From assembly GCA_973895155.1 (NCBI GenBank), contig OZ316898.1, positions 14,942,001 to 15,006,000 on the forward strand: a stretch of 64,000 nucleotides of DNA, given 5' to 3'. Positions 21,686-31,556 of this stretch are shown in pieces. Position 1 is the stretch's first letter. Every line of letters begins with the position of its first letter. The position numbers were made by a program, and so were the translations under genes. The notes under the pieces were generated by a model, which was given only the letters and a program-made list of their open reading frames with translations, was not told the DNA's origin and did no database searches. The stretch is from Marsupella aquatica (Eukaryota > Marchantiophyta).

Positions 21686-23311
21686 GTCATGCAGAGATCC
21701 AAATGGAACCTGATTCTATCAAGAGCAAGGGTGTAGAGCCGGCTACAAAGGCAGCAGTTGAGGACGGTCCAGGGGTTTCGTAGGGTCCAGGGCACAAGGA
21801 TAAACAACCAATAGTTGAGTTGGATCCAGACGAGGCTCCACTGCAAGAATTTGACTTGCCTCCGCATGAGGCTCCTGAAGTACAAGATGAATTGGCTGAC
21901 GAGCAGCAAGGTGAGGATGATGTGGGTGAGCAAGAGGAAGAGGAGCGAGAGGAAGAGGACAAAGGACAATCCAGAGACGAAGGGCGCTTGTCTGATATCT
22001 CTCCTGTGCCTTACCGGCCACCATTACTGTCACGGCAAAAGGAAAAGGCCTTAAAAAGAAAGCAAACTAGGCGACCCAGAGCTCCCAAAGGGAGCCCAAG
22101 CAAAGCACATGACGAGGAATTTCCTCCTCTTCCTTCCCCCACTGAGTCGCCTCCCCCGCCCGGCACTAGAGAGGTTCCGCCCACAACCATCCAACCTGAC
22201 CCCACATTGGAAAATGAGGAGGATGAAGAGGCCCTTGGAGAAGAGGATAATACAGAGCTGGAAGGAGTAAGGCGTCCTTATGCCAATACCATGTCTTCCC
22301 AGAGCAGACATATGTATTTTAGGTGGTCTCCAAATCTATTTACAACTTTTTTTGATGCGGCTAAAGAAGGTACCGAACCCCCTGTAGTTAGTAAATTGAT
22401 CTCATGGTGCAGAAAGCTATTGCGGGAAGGTTTGCGTCAAAATGCCTGGAGAAAAGGGGGAAGCGAGTGAAGACTGGTGCAGATTTAATTCTGATACATA
22501 TGGGAACAGACACGCGTATGGTCGAGGGTAAGTCCACCCCGTTGTGGAATTCATTCCGGGAGGATGACTTGAACCGGGTTCAGGAGTTTGCTCGAGATGT
22601 CCTTGATTCCGAAGGACTGTTTGCCATCGTGCACAGTGGTTCGCTTCGGCACTCAACTTGCATTTATGATGCATTAGTTTACGAGAATACCAACTGGGGG
22701 TTGAAAGAAAGCTTCTTTATCTGGAATGACACACCCACCTACGATGGTAGGACTGGGAAGCGAGTAAGTCCCATCAATTACCTACTTCTTCATTTATTTT
22801 TTATTCCAATGACTTACTATCCTAAACTGAGGAAGTCTGACCTCTGAATATGTTTGGCCGATCCAAAGCGAATATCTCAAGCTAGACCTGTGGGGGTTTC
22901 AATCTGCTGTGGAGATATGCCCAAAGAATGATGTGGCACCAATTAGTGCAGAGCTCGATATGAAGAGTAGGAATGGGCTAACGAACTATACATCCAAGAA
23001 GAATCAGGTTAACGATCCTTTTGCGGGCACATTGTCGCCAGCAACGCTCCAATGTATCATCTAATATACAACACACCCTGGGGCAACTATCCTCACTTTC
23101 AACGCACAGTTTGGGGCAATATTCAAGGCGGGTGAAAATTGCGGGCGGATGGTGTTTGGGACTGAATCCTATCCTCACTTCGGAACTTGTGCGTAAGACC
23201 AACTGGCACAACTGGTTGGAGTGATCTCCCCGGAGGAGGAAGAGGTGGTCCGTTCAAAAGCCAATCCAGAAAAGCGCAAGAAGAAAAAGCCGGCAATACT
23301 CCCAACAACAT

Positions 23312-24510
23312 GTAAGTTTTCTAGCGTTTGACGTTGTTCATTTCATATTTGCTTGCTCGTTGCAATGGTTGACAATAGAGGGATACAAGTCAGCGGCCTC
23401 GCCGATATGTATGCATGTCGGCTGACCTCGCTGACATTCATAGTGTCTGGCCTCCTCTACAAGCGAGGGCAAGTCCTAACTTGAGATGCATGTTGGCGGA
23501 CCTTGCCAAGATTCATTCCTCTACATGCAACTCAGGAAGAGTCATCTTGGCGGGCCTCTCCAAGATCCGTCTAAGGAAGAGTGATCTCGGCTGGCCTCTC
23601 CAAGATCCATCTCAGGAAGAGTTCATCTCGGCTGGCCTCTCTGAGATCCGTCTCAGGAATAGTCATCTCGACTGGCCTCTCCGAGATCCGTCTCAGGAAG
23701 AGTGATCTTGGCTGGCCTATCCAAGATCCGTCGCAGGAAGAGTCAATCTCGGCTGGCCTCTCTGAGATCCGTCTCAGGAATAGTCATCTCGGCTGGCCTC
23801 TCCAAGATCCGTCTTAGGAAGAGTCAATCTCGGCTGGCCTCTCTGAGATCCGTCTCAGGAATAGTCATCTCGGCTGGCCTCTCTGAGATCCGTCTCAAGA
23901 ATAGTCATCTCGGCTGGCCTCTCCGAGATCCGTCTCAGGAAGAGTGATCTTGGCTGGCCTATCCAAGATCCGTCTCAGGAAGAGTCAATCTCGGCTGGCC
24001 TCTCTGAGATCCGTCTCAGGAATAGTCATCTCGGCTGGCCTCTCCGAGATCCGTCTCAGGAAGAGTGATCTTGGCTGGCCTCTCCAAGATCCGTCTTAGG
24101 AAGAGTCAATCTCGGCTGGCCTCTTTGAGATCCGTCTCAGGAAGAGTCAATCTCGGCTGGCCTCTCTGAGATCCGTGTACTGAAGAGTCATCTCGGCTGG
24201 CCTCTCCGAGATCCATCTCAGGAATAGTCATCTCGGCTAGCCTCTCCGAGATGCGTCTCAGGAAGTCATCTCGGCTGGCGTCTCCAAGATCTGTCTCAAG
24301 AATAGTCAATCTCGGCTGGCCTCTCTGAGATCCGTCTCAGGAATAGTCATCTCGGCTGGCCTCTACGAGATCCGTCTTAGGAAGAGTGATCTCGGCTGGC
24401 CTCTCCGAGATCCGTCGATCCATGTCGACTACCTTCCCCGACAGATGCCTTCTTGTTTACGTCTATTTTGGGCGCAATACATTATTTGATTGGATTTAAG
24501 TATAACTTAG
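23312..24510 (+). repeat. 1.2-kb intron filled by a 40-bp hairpin array
   Basis: The donor is ACAACAT|GTAAGTTTT at 23,312. A phase-consistent acceptor is AACTTAG at 24,510 (or TAGCAG six bases later). Between about 23,540 and 24,420 lie some 22 tandem units of about 40 bp. Each unit has the palindromic core ATCTCGGCTGGCCTCTCCGA followed by GATCCGTCTCAGGAA. The units are adjacent without unique spacers, so this is not a CRISPR array. Variants TTGGC..CCAAGAT keep arm complementarity in several units, which suggests paired change or gene conversion. Confidence 0.85.
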
Positions 24511-25634
24511 TAGCAGTTCCCGACAGGACTACCGAGTCAGCTATAGCGGAATGGGACAGCCAGGACAGACGGCTTGTCAAGCTCGCATGGGAGGAAGCTT
24601 CGGCATATTTCTTGCCGGAGAAGTTAACCCTTTCGTGCTACGCTGCTGATACCTATCATGAAGAAATAGTGCCTCGCTGTGTACAAGAGAGAAAAAGGAA
24701 AACTCTCAAATTTGTCAATGATAGGGCAAAAGAAGCTCAATCGGATGAGAGTAGCTCGGTAGGAAGTGACAGTCTCCAAACTCACCATGTAAGTATAAGA
24801 TTATCAAGCTCCAGTTCCGAAGAGTAATGTTTGAATGAATTTACCTTCATTGCAGCTCAGGAGAGACCTGAGCAACCAGTGAATGAGGGGCTGACTCCCC
24901 GGGCAGGAGTGAAAGAGGTGGGGCTTGCAAACAAAGGAGTGCCCGCACAACAGCAACCATCCAAATTTTTGGCGATAGTGAAGAAGGCATTGGACCCCAA
25001 GGCGGACCAAAAAGAGGTCATAGTGACAATCGAGGATGTGCACTTGACGAGGGCACATTTAAAATGCTTGAGGCCAAAAAAATGGATCACTTGCGACGTC
25101 ATCAATGCTTACATTGCTTTACTGGAACGAAGAGCACAAACCCTTCATAAACCCAAGGCCATGTTATTGCCAACACATTTTTACCAAGTGATGACAACTC
25201 CAGAATATAACTTCAACGCAGCGTTGGCATATTGGCGGGGCATTCAAATGTGGGAGCACGAGTACGTTTTAATCCCCGTCTACCGGCCAAAACATTGGGT
25301 ACTAGTTGTGGTTGATACTACCTTGCGGCAACTGCATTTACTTGATCCGCTTGTGCCCGAAGCACAGGATGGCACATAAGTGTTCAAAGTAGCTCAGTTT
25401 CTTTCGGACCTCTCCATCTTGCGGGGTCGTACCTTGTTATGTCCATTAGAATGGCCACGCATTTACCGAGATAACATTCCAGGTCAAGGGGATGATTACA
25501 ATTGTGGTGTATATGTCATTATCTACATGGAGCGTATTTCTGGAGGCGGCGTACTGAACTTTGACCCTGCACTTATAGACATCATGCGGCAAAAGATTGT
25601 TGTGGACCTTGTCTGCCAGACAATTACCCTGTAG

Positions 25635-26055
25635 AGAGGATGGAAGATGGAGACGCAGCCTAGTGGAATTTAGTTCAGAAAATTGAGATAGACAACATCG
25701 TTGTAAAGTACAAAGTTTAATAAAAAGTGTGTCATCCAAACGTTCTTAATGTGGCTCCTATTTGATATGCTATTTTGTACACGTTGCTGGGTATGTTTTC
25801 ATCTTGGCGAGCTCAGCCGAGATGGAACAACACTCCAAGGATATCTCAGAGAGGGCGCCAAGATGGTTAAAAAGGGCACCAAGATGGTCAGAGAGGCAGC
25901 CGACATTACTAATTGTCCGAACCAAAACAATGTCGGAGTGGACTCCGACATAGGGTTTGACTGTGGGTGTGAATTAAGTCCATGTCGGCGGCGTCGCTGA
26001 GTTTCGGGCATAGACTGATATCAGTGACTGATGAAAGTCACTGATAACTGATGAA
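25635..26055. repeat. Spacer with hairpins and paired palindromes
   Basis: It contains a poly(A) signal (25,719), TCTTGGCGAGCTCAGCCGAGAT (near 25,803), a perfect 22-bp palindrome with arms ATGTCGGAGT/ACTCCGACAT (about 25,931-25,952), then ACTGATATCAGT (26,014-26,025) and an 11-bp-arm hairpin (TATCAGTGACT/AGTCACTGATA, 26,019-26,046). The last two are related, in inverted order, to the palindromes at 5,964-6,006. Confidence 0.7.
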
Positions 26056-26632
26056 GTTGTGTACCTCATTTTGAAGAGAGCGACGAGTACACGACACCTT
26101 CCCCAGAAAAGATACTTCCATTCTTTGAAAGTATTGTTAGTCAATTCGTCCAATGTGGGGAATGGGCTATATGCTTTGGCCAGGGAACAAACTTGATTCA
26201 ATGCTTAATGGTAAGTTTTGAGATTTATATTTTGGGGTTTCAATTTTAAGATTATTTAGATTTTTATATTCTCAATTAATATTGTGAACTAATTTCGGCT
26301 TTTTTTACAGGATGCTGGATCCAATGTAAAATATTCCTGCCCTATGGCAACGCATAGGGAGTTGTCTTGTTTCTTGCAACACACCATGGCGACAATTGAT
26401 ACAACGCTGTCATTGATTGACCTAGTACGGGCTAGTATAGAAAAATGTATAGATAAATTAATGAAGTACCGTCCATCCGTAACTGCTCTCAGGGCTGATG
26501 TTTTGGATGTCCTCCACGAACAACATATCCCTGATAATATTTGTAATCAATTATTGCAAGAGTATGCCCTCTCTAAAGATTCCGATCGATTGTACATTCG
26601 ACCAACGGAGTACCCTCGTGGGCCAATCCAAG

Positions 26633-26760
26633 GTAGGTTACTTTTGAACCATCTTACTTTTTCTTGCATCACGCGAACATGCACGTGGACATTCTTAACA
26701 TTTCTTTTCACGCGAATATGCGCGTGAGTCATTCTTATCTAATGATCTGATTTTATTCAG
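26633..26760 (+). other. Phase-1 intron with two CGCGA palindromes
   Basis: The donor is ATCCAAG|GTAGGTTA and the acceptor TTTTATTCAG|ATCAAG. Phase matches. It contains CACGCGAACATGCACGTGG (26,670) and CACGCGAATATGCGCGTGA (26,709), 39 bp apart, each followed by 'attctta'. Confidence 0.8.
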
Positions 26761-29640
26761 ATCAAGTTGATTGCGGCTTCAATGTTGAGGATGCAGGGAG
26801 CAATGGTGATGCGGATGGTGAGGGGGAAGGTGACAAGGAAGGTGACGCGGATGGGGATGTCAATGACCAAGATCCAGAGTGGATGACCGATACGCAGAAT
26901 GACGTCAGAGATTTCGACAATAGCAAGGAAGAGAGTGACGGAGAGGAGATGAAGGACGCTGAGGATGCTGAGGACGCTGATGAAGAGGACGAGGAGATGG
27001 AGGGTTCTGAGGACGCTGAGGACTCTGATGAAGAGGCCACACAGGAGCCTTGACATGAGGTGGACCGAGAGGAGGCGGCCCGGCAGGAGGAGGCCAGAGA
27101 GGAGGAGGCCCGGCAGGAGGAGGCCTGGCAGGAGGCGGCCCGGTAGGAGGAGGCCCAACAAGAGGCGGCCCGGCAAGAGGAGCTTCAAAAGAAGGAGGCG
27201 ACCCGGCAGGAGGAGGCCCGACAAGAGGCGGCCCGGCAAGAGGAGCTTCAAAAGAAGAAGGCGACCCGGCAGGAGGAGGCCCGACAAGAGGCGGCCCGGC
27301 AGGAGGCGGCCCGGCAAGAGGAGGCGGCCCGGCAGGAGGCGGCTCGACAAGAGGCGTCTTGACAAGAGGCGGCCCGGCAAGAGGAGCTTCAAAAGAAGGA
27401 GGCTAAGAAGAAAAAGGCAGCAACTAGAAAAGAAATTGCCGCGAAGAAGAAGGAAAAAACCAACGCTGAGGAAGCCCAGGCGGAGAAAGCCGAGGCTGAG
27501 AAAGCGGAGGCGGAGAAAGTGGAGGCTGAGAAAGCGGAGGCGGAGAAAGCCCAGGCTGAGAACGCGGAGGCAGAGAAAGCCCATGCTGAGAAAGCCTAGA
27601 CTGAGAAAGCGGAGGCTGAGAAAGCCGAGGCTGAGAAAGCCGAGGCTGAGAAAGCCCAGGCTGAGAAAGCAGAGGCTGAGAAAGCGGAGGCGGAGAAAGC
27701 CCAGGCTGAGAAAGCCCAAGCTGAGAAAGCAGAGGCTGAGAAAGCGGAGGCGGAGAAAGCCCAGGCTGAGAAAGCCCAGACTGAGAAAGCGGAGGCTGCG
27801 AGAGTCCTTTTAGTGACAGAGGCAAATAGGGCCAAGGCGGAGAGTGTGGCGGCTGAGAGGCCGCTGGCCGAGAGGATGGCGGATGAGATCGAACAGACCG
27901 CAAGACCGGAGAGGGTGGAGGTGGAGAAGTTGGAGGCGGAAAAGGTCCATTCCACAAGACTGGAGAGAGAAGAAGCCGCAAGACTGGAGAGGGTGGAGGC
28001 GGAGAAGGTGGAGGGAGCGAGGAAGGAAGCCGAGAGGGCCAAGGATCTTCCGCTTATTCCTGAGGCACAATGTCTACCAAAAATAAAGCTGAATTTGAAG
28101 AAGCCTTCTTCACCCTCAGTTGCAGTTAAGAAGAAAATATTAGACTATTTTCTTCGCCCGGAGTTTGAATTTAACGATCCACCCTTAAGTACGGTCTCAT
28201 TGGATGATTAGAATAAATATTCACTGGAGCAGCTCCGAGTCCAAGCCGTCCTTGCTTTGCAATATTGGAAGGGTCTTTTGATTACCAAGGAGAAGACTGC
28301 CACTGCATCCAGAATGGAGACAATCATCAATAATATCCGCTTTTCCGAGAATCGAGTGCAAGACCTAGGAACGTCTTTGGCACCAGACTCGGCTCAAGTC
28401 GTTAAGAGACTAACAACTGACTTGACGCGACCGGGTTCGTGGTCTCAACCCCGATATACTGCAGAGGTTACTCACGCAGAAATTGTGGCACCGGATATTT
28501 TGGAATCGGATTCCCAGATTGTGGAATATTTAAATCAAATGCCACAACCATTCAAAGGTCTTCCCGCCTCATCGCTCCAACCTTCGCAAACTGGTCTGGT
28601 GGAGCGATCACTGCGGTCTTGAGGAGGGCTGAAGGATGTTGTTGCGAAGGAGGCACCCAAGAGATTAGCTACGAAAAGGCCGGATCCACCCAATCCAAAG
28701 GTCATTCGCAAGCTATAAGCTTAAAGTTTCTATTATAGCCGTCATTATTTTATTATTGATTTGTTATTGTTTCTGTTTTCTGAGGTAGAACCCTTAGGCT
28801 ACAACCTCAGTACGTTATTTGAAGGCATACTGAAATCTCTATTTTTTGCAGTTTTTTGAAAATTTGGCTAGTCGAATAGATCAATGCCTTGATCCTTCTA
28901 AGGATATGGAAGAGCTATTGACCAAGTTCTTACAACACTCGATCAAGAGGAAACATATGATGTGTTTGAGACCGCGCGAGTTGCTCACCGATGATATAAT
29001 TAACGCTTATTTGAGTTTTCTCAAACTGATTCTCGATAGAGTTGGAAAGTCAGACCTTGTCAAATTCTTCCAAACACACCATTTTGAGCTTCTCTCCATG
29101 GATCCTACCATTTTAGATGAGGAGAGAGCAGCTTGGACAAAGGAGTTTCCGCTAAAAAACAGTGAATACGACAAACTGGTCTTTCCAGTACACAATGCTG
29201 TGAAAGAACATTGGTCGTTGGTAGTTGTGTATCCAAAGGAGAAACGGCTCGAGTACCTAGATTCTCTACTTCATAATCGACAAAATCTTGGGGTGCTAGA
29301 TATTGTTGGGAAGTATTATGTCGACGAAATTGGCTGGAGAACTGGTGTCAACTTGGATCTCTCAGGTTGGGAACGGATATATCGGAATGATATTCCTCAC
29401 CAGAGTGACGGCCACAGTTGTGGTGTGTTTATCTTGAGATACGCCAAGTGCTTGTGTCAAGGAAACGAAATTAATTTTGCCACGGATCAAATTGAGAAAT
29501 TTCGTAGGGAGATAGTCTTGTCGTTATTTGACATGGACTTCCGCAAGCCGACGTCCGCAAATAACCTAGTTATCAGGATCCGTGCTGCTATGATTGACAT
29601 TTCCGGCAGAATTCCAGCACTGAACGACCGTCTTGTACAG

Positions 29641-29726
29641 GTAATACACTTCATTTCAGTGTCTCTCTTTGTAGTCACGCAACCGTTCGCGTTATAAACT
29701 TATTTTCATTTCTTAATGTTTTACAG
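29641..29726 (+). other. Phase-0 intron with one CGCGA palindrome
   Basis: The donor is GTACAG|GTAATAC and the acceptor TTTTACAG|AAGCCT. It contains CACGCAACCGTTCGCGTTA at 29,676-29,694. Confidence 0.8.
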
Positions 29727-29900
29727 AAGCCTATCCCGAAACCCCCTGATCGAGTATCGAAGGCACCAATCCGGAAGTCCGGTGATCGTCTGGAGGCGGG
29801 AAACAAACAGACCGTTCTAGTACGTTCTCCAAAACCTGCGGCACAAAAATCACAGATACAGATGACGCCTAATCCATCGACAAAGAAATCACCGGTTTAG

Positions 29901-30627
29901 AAGAGACTTGTAATTTTTGATCTGAATCGGGTACTTATCTGGTCAGAGAAGATCAGCCCTGGGATGTCCATTCGGTCAAGGGTGTGAGACAAATGCACAA
30001 GGTTATCTATCCAAGGCCTGATTTAATGGAATTTCTTGAGAAGGTGGCAGATCTATACGACATTGCGATCTGGTCGTGCATGTTCAAACGGAATATTCTA
30101 TCTTGTGTAAGGCTGATACTTCGACCCGAAGTTTTGAAACGTATTAAATTTATATGGGGACAAGAATCAACTCAACCTATTGGGAAGAATAATAATGACA
30201 TCCCCTTATTTGTCAAATGTCTCTCCGACATTGCCGCCGATATTAAAGATTACAATATCGAGAATGTCATTCTTATCGATGATGCTGCATATAAGACGAG
30301 CCTTAATAACTTCTATTCATCGCTGTATCCCGGTGCATATTCTGGGCTCAATGATGACCTATTTTTTAGAAAGAAACTATATCCATATCTATGCGACATG
30401 TCAATTGACAAGTTGACATTCCGCGAGCTCCTTAGTGGATATGGGATTCCAACGTTCTCTCAAGAAAATCTTGAGAGAGATTATATTGATAAGACAAATC
30501 TTTGGAGGAGAAATGTGATCATTCGTAATCAGGGGAATACAGACCATTTAGAAAAGTTTAACGAATATATGAAATACTTATTTGCCGAAAAAGACCGTGC
30601 TATAGAAGCCCGGGATAAGTCCAATAA
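29901..30627 (+). pseudogene. FCP1/NIF-like HAD domain, copy 1
   Basis: Directly downstream of the Ulp1-bearing frame, after a basic Pro/Lys-rich linker and TAG 29,898. The frame reads KRLVIFDLNRVL, matching HAD motif I (DxDxT) except that the second Asp is Asn. A one-base shift near 29,935-29,950 leads into VHSVKGVRQMHKVIYPRPDL, then DIAIWSCMFKRNI (motif II region) and NVILIDDAAYKT (motif IV, both Asp kept). FCP1/SCP proteins dephosphorylate the RNA polymerase II C-terminal repeat and other targets; loss of the general acid/base Asp would make this copy a weak or dead enzyme. Two more copies follow. A GTAAAC at 30,628 may be a donor to the next copy, and the intervening 130 bp contain another CGCACCCGGTCGCG palindrome (30,698-30,717). 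Confidence 0.6.
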
Positions 30628-30762
30628 GTAAACATTTATTGTTTATTATCAATTATTATTTATAAATTGATTGAAATTGAACTTTATATTTTGGGAGTGA
30701 CGCACCCGGTCGCGTGGTTGTTTGCAATTGCATAATATGAGAATCGAATTGTTCATTTACAG

Positions 30763-31470
30763 GTGTCTAAGTGGAGCAGGTCGCATTAACTTCTAATTTT
30801 AGGACTAGAAAACTTCCTGTGCTCTATTTCAAAATATACTCCTCAGCTCAAGTCGACACCCGGAATTTGTATCGGATCTCTATGTGTCGTTTCGAGGCCG
30901 CGTCTTCATGATCTTATAAAATTCTGTTATGATCATTTTGATGTGATGGTCTGGTCTATTCTCGACAATAAACTGGTTTATCAGATACTTTCAAAAGTGT
31001 TGTCGAGCACCGACCTGTCGCAGCTAATATATGTGTTCACGCGGGATCATTGCTGGAATCTTGGTTATGTGAAGAAAAATTATAAGACTGTTGTCTTTAA
31101 ATCTATCGAGAGACTACGTGATATGTTTCAAGATTATCAACCAGAGAATATAATCCAGATTGATGCCTGTCCTTCCCATACATGCCAGACAGTTGTATGC
31201 GGATTATTGTTCGCTAAGTCGTTTCAAGGATCGTTGGATGATGTCTTTTTGAGGGATGACCTCATTCCATATTTACGAAAGCTATCAGATTCAAGGCTTT
31301 GTCTTGCGTTCGCTAACAAGTTCGATTATCCCATCTGGTCGATTAGAAATCTACATCAAGATTGGGATCTGAACGAGGATATATGGGAGCATCTGTACGT
31401 GCAGAGACATGCGGATCCAGTTCTTATCAAGCACTTCAACAGACGTCACTTATCAATGGCCAGAGTGTAG
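30763..31470 (+). pseudogene. FCP1/NIF-like HAD domain, copy 2 (active site lost)
   Basis: Begins after CATTTACAG at 30,762. The frame shows LLILGLENFLCSIS where motif I should be, with both catalytic Asp replaced. It continues with VVSRPRLHDLIKFCYDHFD, VMVWSILDNKLVYQI and NIIQIDACPSHT (motif IV, one Asp). It ends in a tail shared with copy 3: YPIWSIRNLHQDWDLNEDIW then VQRHADPVLIKHFNRR. An in-frame TAA lies just before the motif I region. Similarity to copies 1 and 3 throughout shows a tandem triplication. It may act only as a binding domain or be a relic. A degenerate GATGCGACCATTCACGTGAC palindrome (31,494) follows in the presumed intron. Confidence 0.5.
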
Positions 31471-31556
31471 AGGATGTTGTCTCTGTAATATGTGATGCGA
31501 CCATTCACGTGACTACATCCATACGGGCTCATGCATCTTCTTGTGTTTCTCTACAG

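Larger units (their letters stand above)
19245..25634 (+). pseudogene. ParB-like + DNA-methyltransferase-like + Ulp1 protease gene
   Basis: The start is probably ATG 19,245 (MPKRKDSTGAGPADSQ), with a shift to the main frame before 19,310. Exons are about 19,245-19,958, 20,078-21,408, 21,686-22,763, ~22,832-23,311, 24,511-24,788 and 24,861-25,634. Domain 1 is ParB-like: IPLCRLMPMEAVRNLQ, then FWVFDGNHRYTAW with the diagnostic DGxHR at 19,810-19,824. Domain 2 resembles beta-class N4/N6 DNA methyltransferases: strand ADLILIHMGT in the DPPY position (22,479-22,508), GLFAIVHSG, FFIWND, then DPFAGT (23,014-23,031) as motif I. The DPPY residues are lost. Domain 3 is C48/Ulp1: His 25,293, Asp 25,344, Gln and Cys 25,503 (HWVLVVVD, LLDP, QGDDYNCGV). 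In-frame stops: TAG 21,781, TAA 23,062, TAA 23,194, TAA 25,377. One frameshift lies near 22,400-22,440. AATAAA follows at 25,719. Confidence 0.65.
26056..29900 (+). pseudogene. Acidic/coiled-coil protein with C48/Ulp1 protease domain
   Basis: Exons 26,056-26,210, 26,311-26,632, 26,761-28,700, 28,852-29,640 and 29,727 onward join in consistent phase; the first start codon is not found. The N-terminal part (ESIVSQFVQCGEWAICFGQG) is unrecognised. Next come an Asp/Glu-rich stretch, RQEEA-type repeats (27,060-27,400) and AEKAE-type repeats (27,460-27,790) predicted to form a long charged coiled coil. The Ulp1-like domain (28,900-29,550) keeps His 29,209 (EHWSLVVV), Asp (YLDSL), Gln and Cys 29,419 (HQSDGHSCG). 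Such enzymes cleave SUMO or related conjugates, and transposons sometimes carry them. In-frame stops: TGA 27,051, TAG 27,144, TGA 27,360, TAG 27,597, TAG 28,209, TGA 28,620, TAG 29,898. No frameshift over 26,763-28,700. The protease domain itself is uninterrupted. Confidence 0.6.

Noticed and set aside
23540-24420. CRISPR array
   Set aside because: Units abut without unique spacers, lie in a eukaryotic intron and belong to a dispersed hairpin family.
26757-27719. Minus-strand open frame of 320 codons rich in Leu/Phe/Ser
   Set aside because: It is the antisense of the AEKAE/RQEEA repeats. The plus strand has phase-matched introns and continues into the Ulp1 domain.
26965-27813. Plus-strand frame of 282 codons, Arg/Pro/Lys repeats
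   Set aside because: Alternative frame of the same GA-rich repeat, with implausible composition and no splice continuity.
1571-29900. Stops corrected by U-to-C RNA editing or stop-codon reassignment
   Set aside because: U-to-C editing of stops is known only from plant organelles. The stop at 1,730 replaces a conserved Trp (TGG), which editing of U to C would not restore, and host genes here use stops normally.
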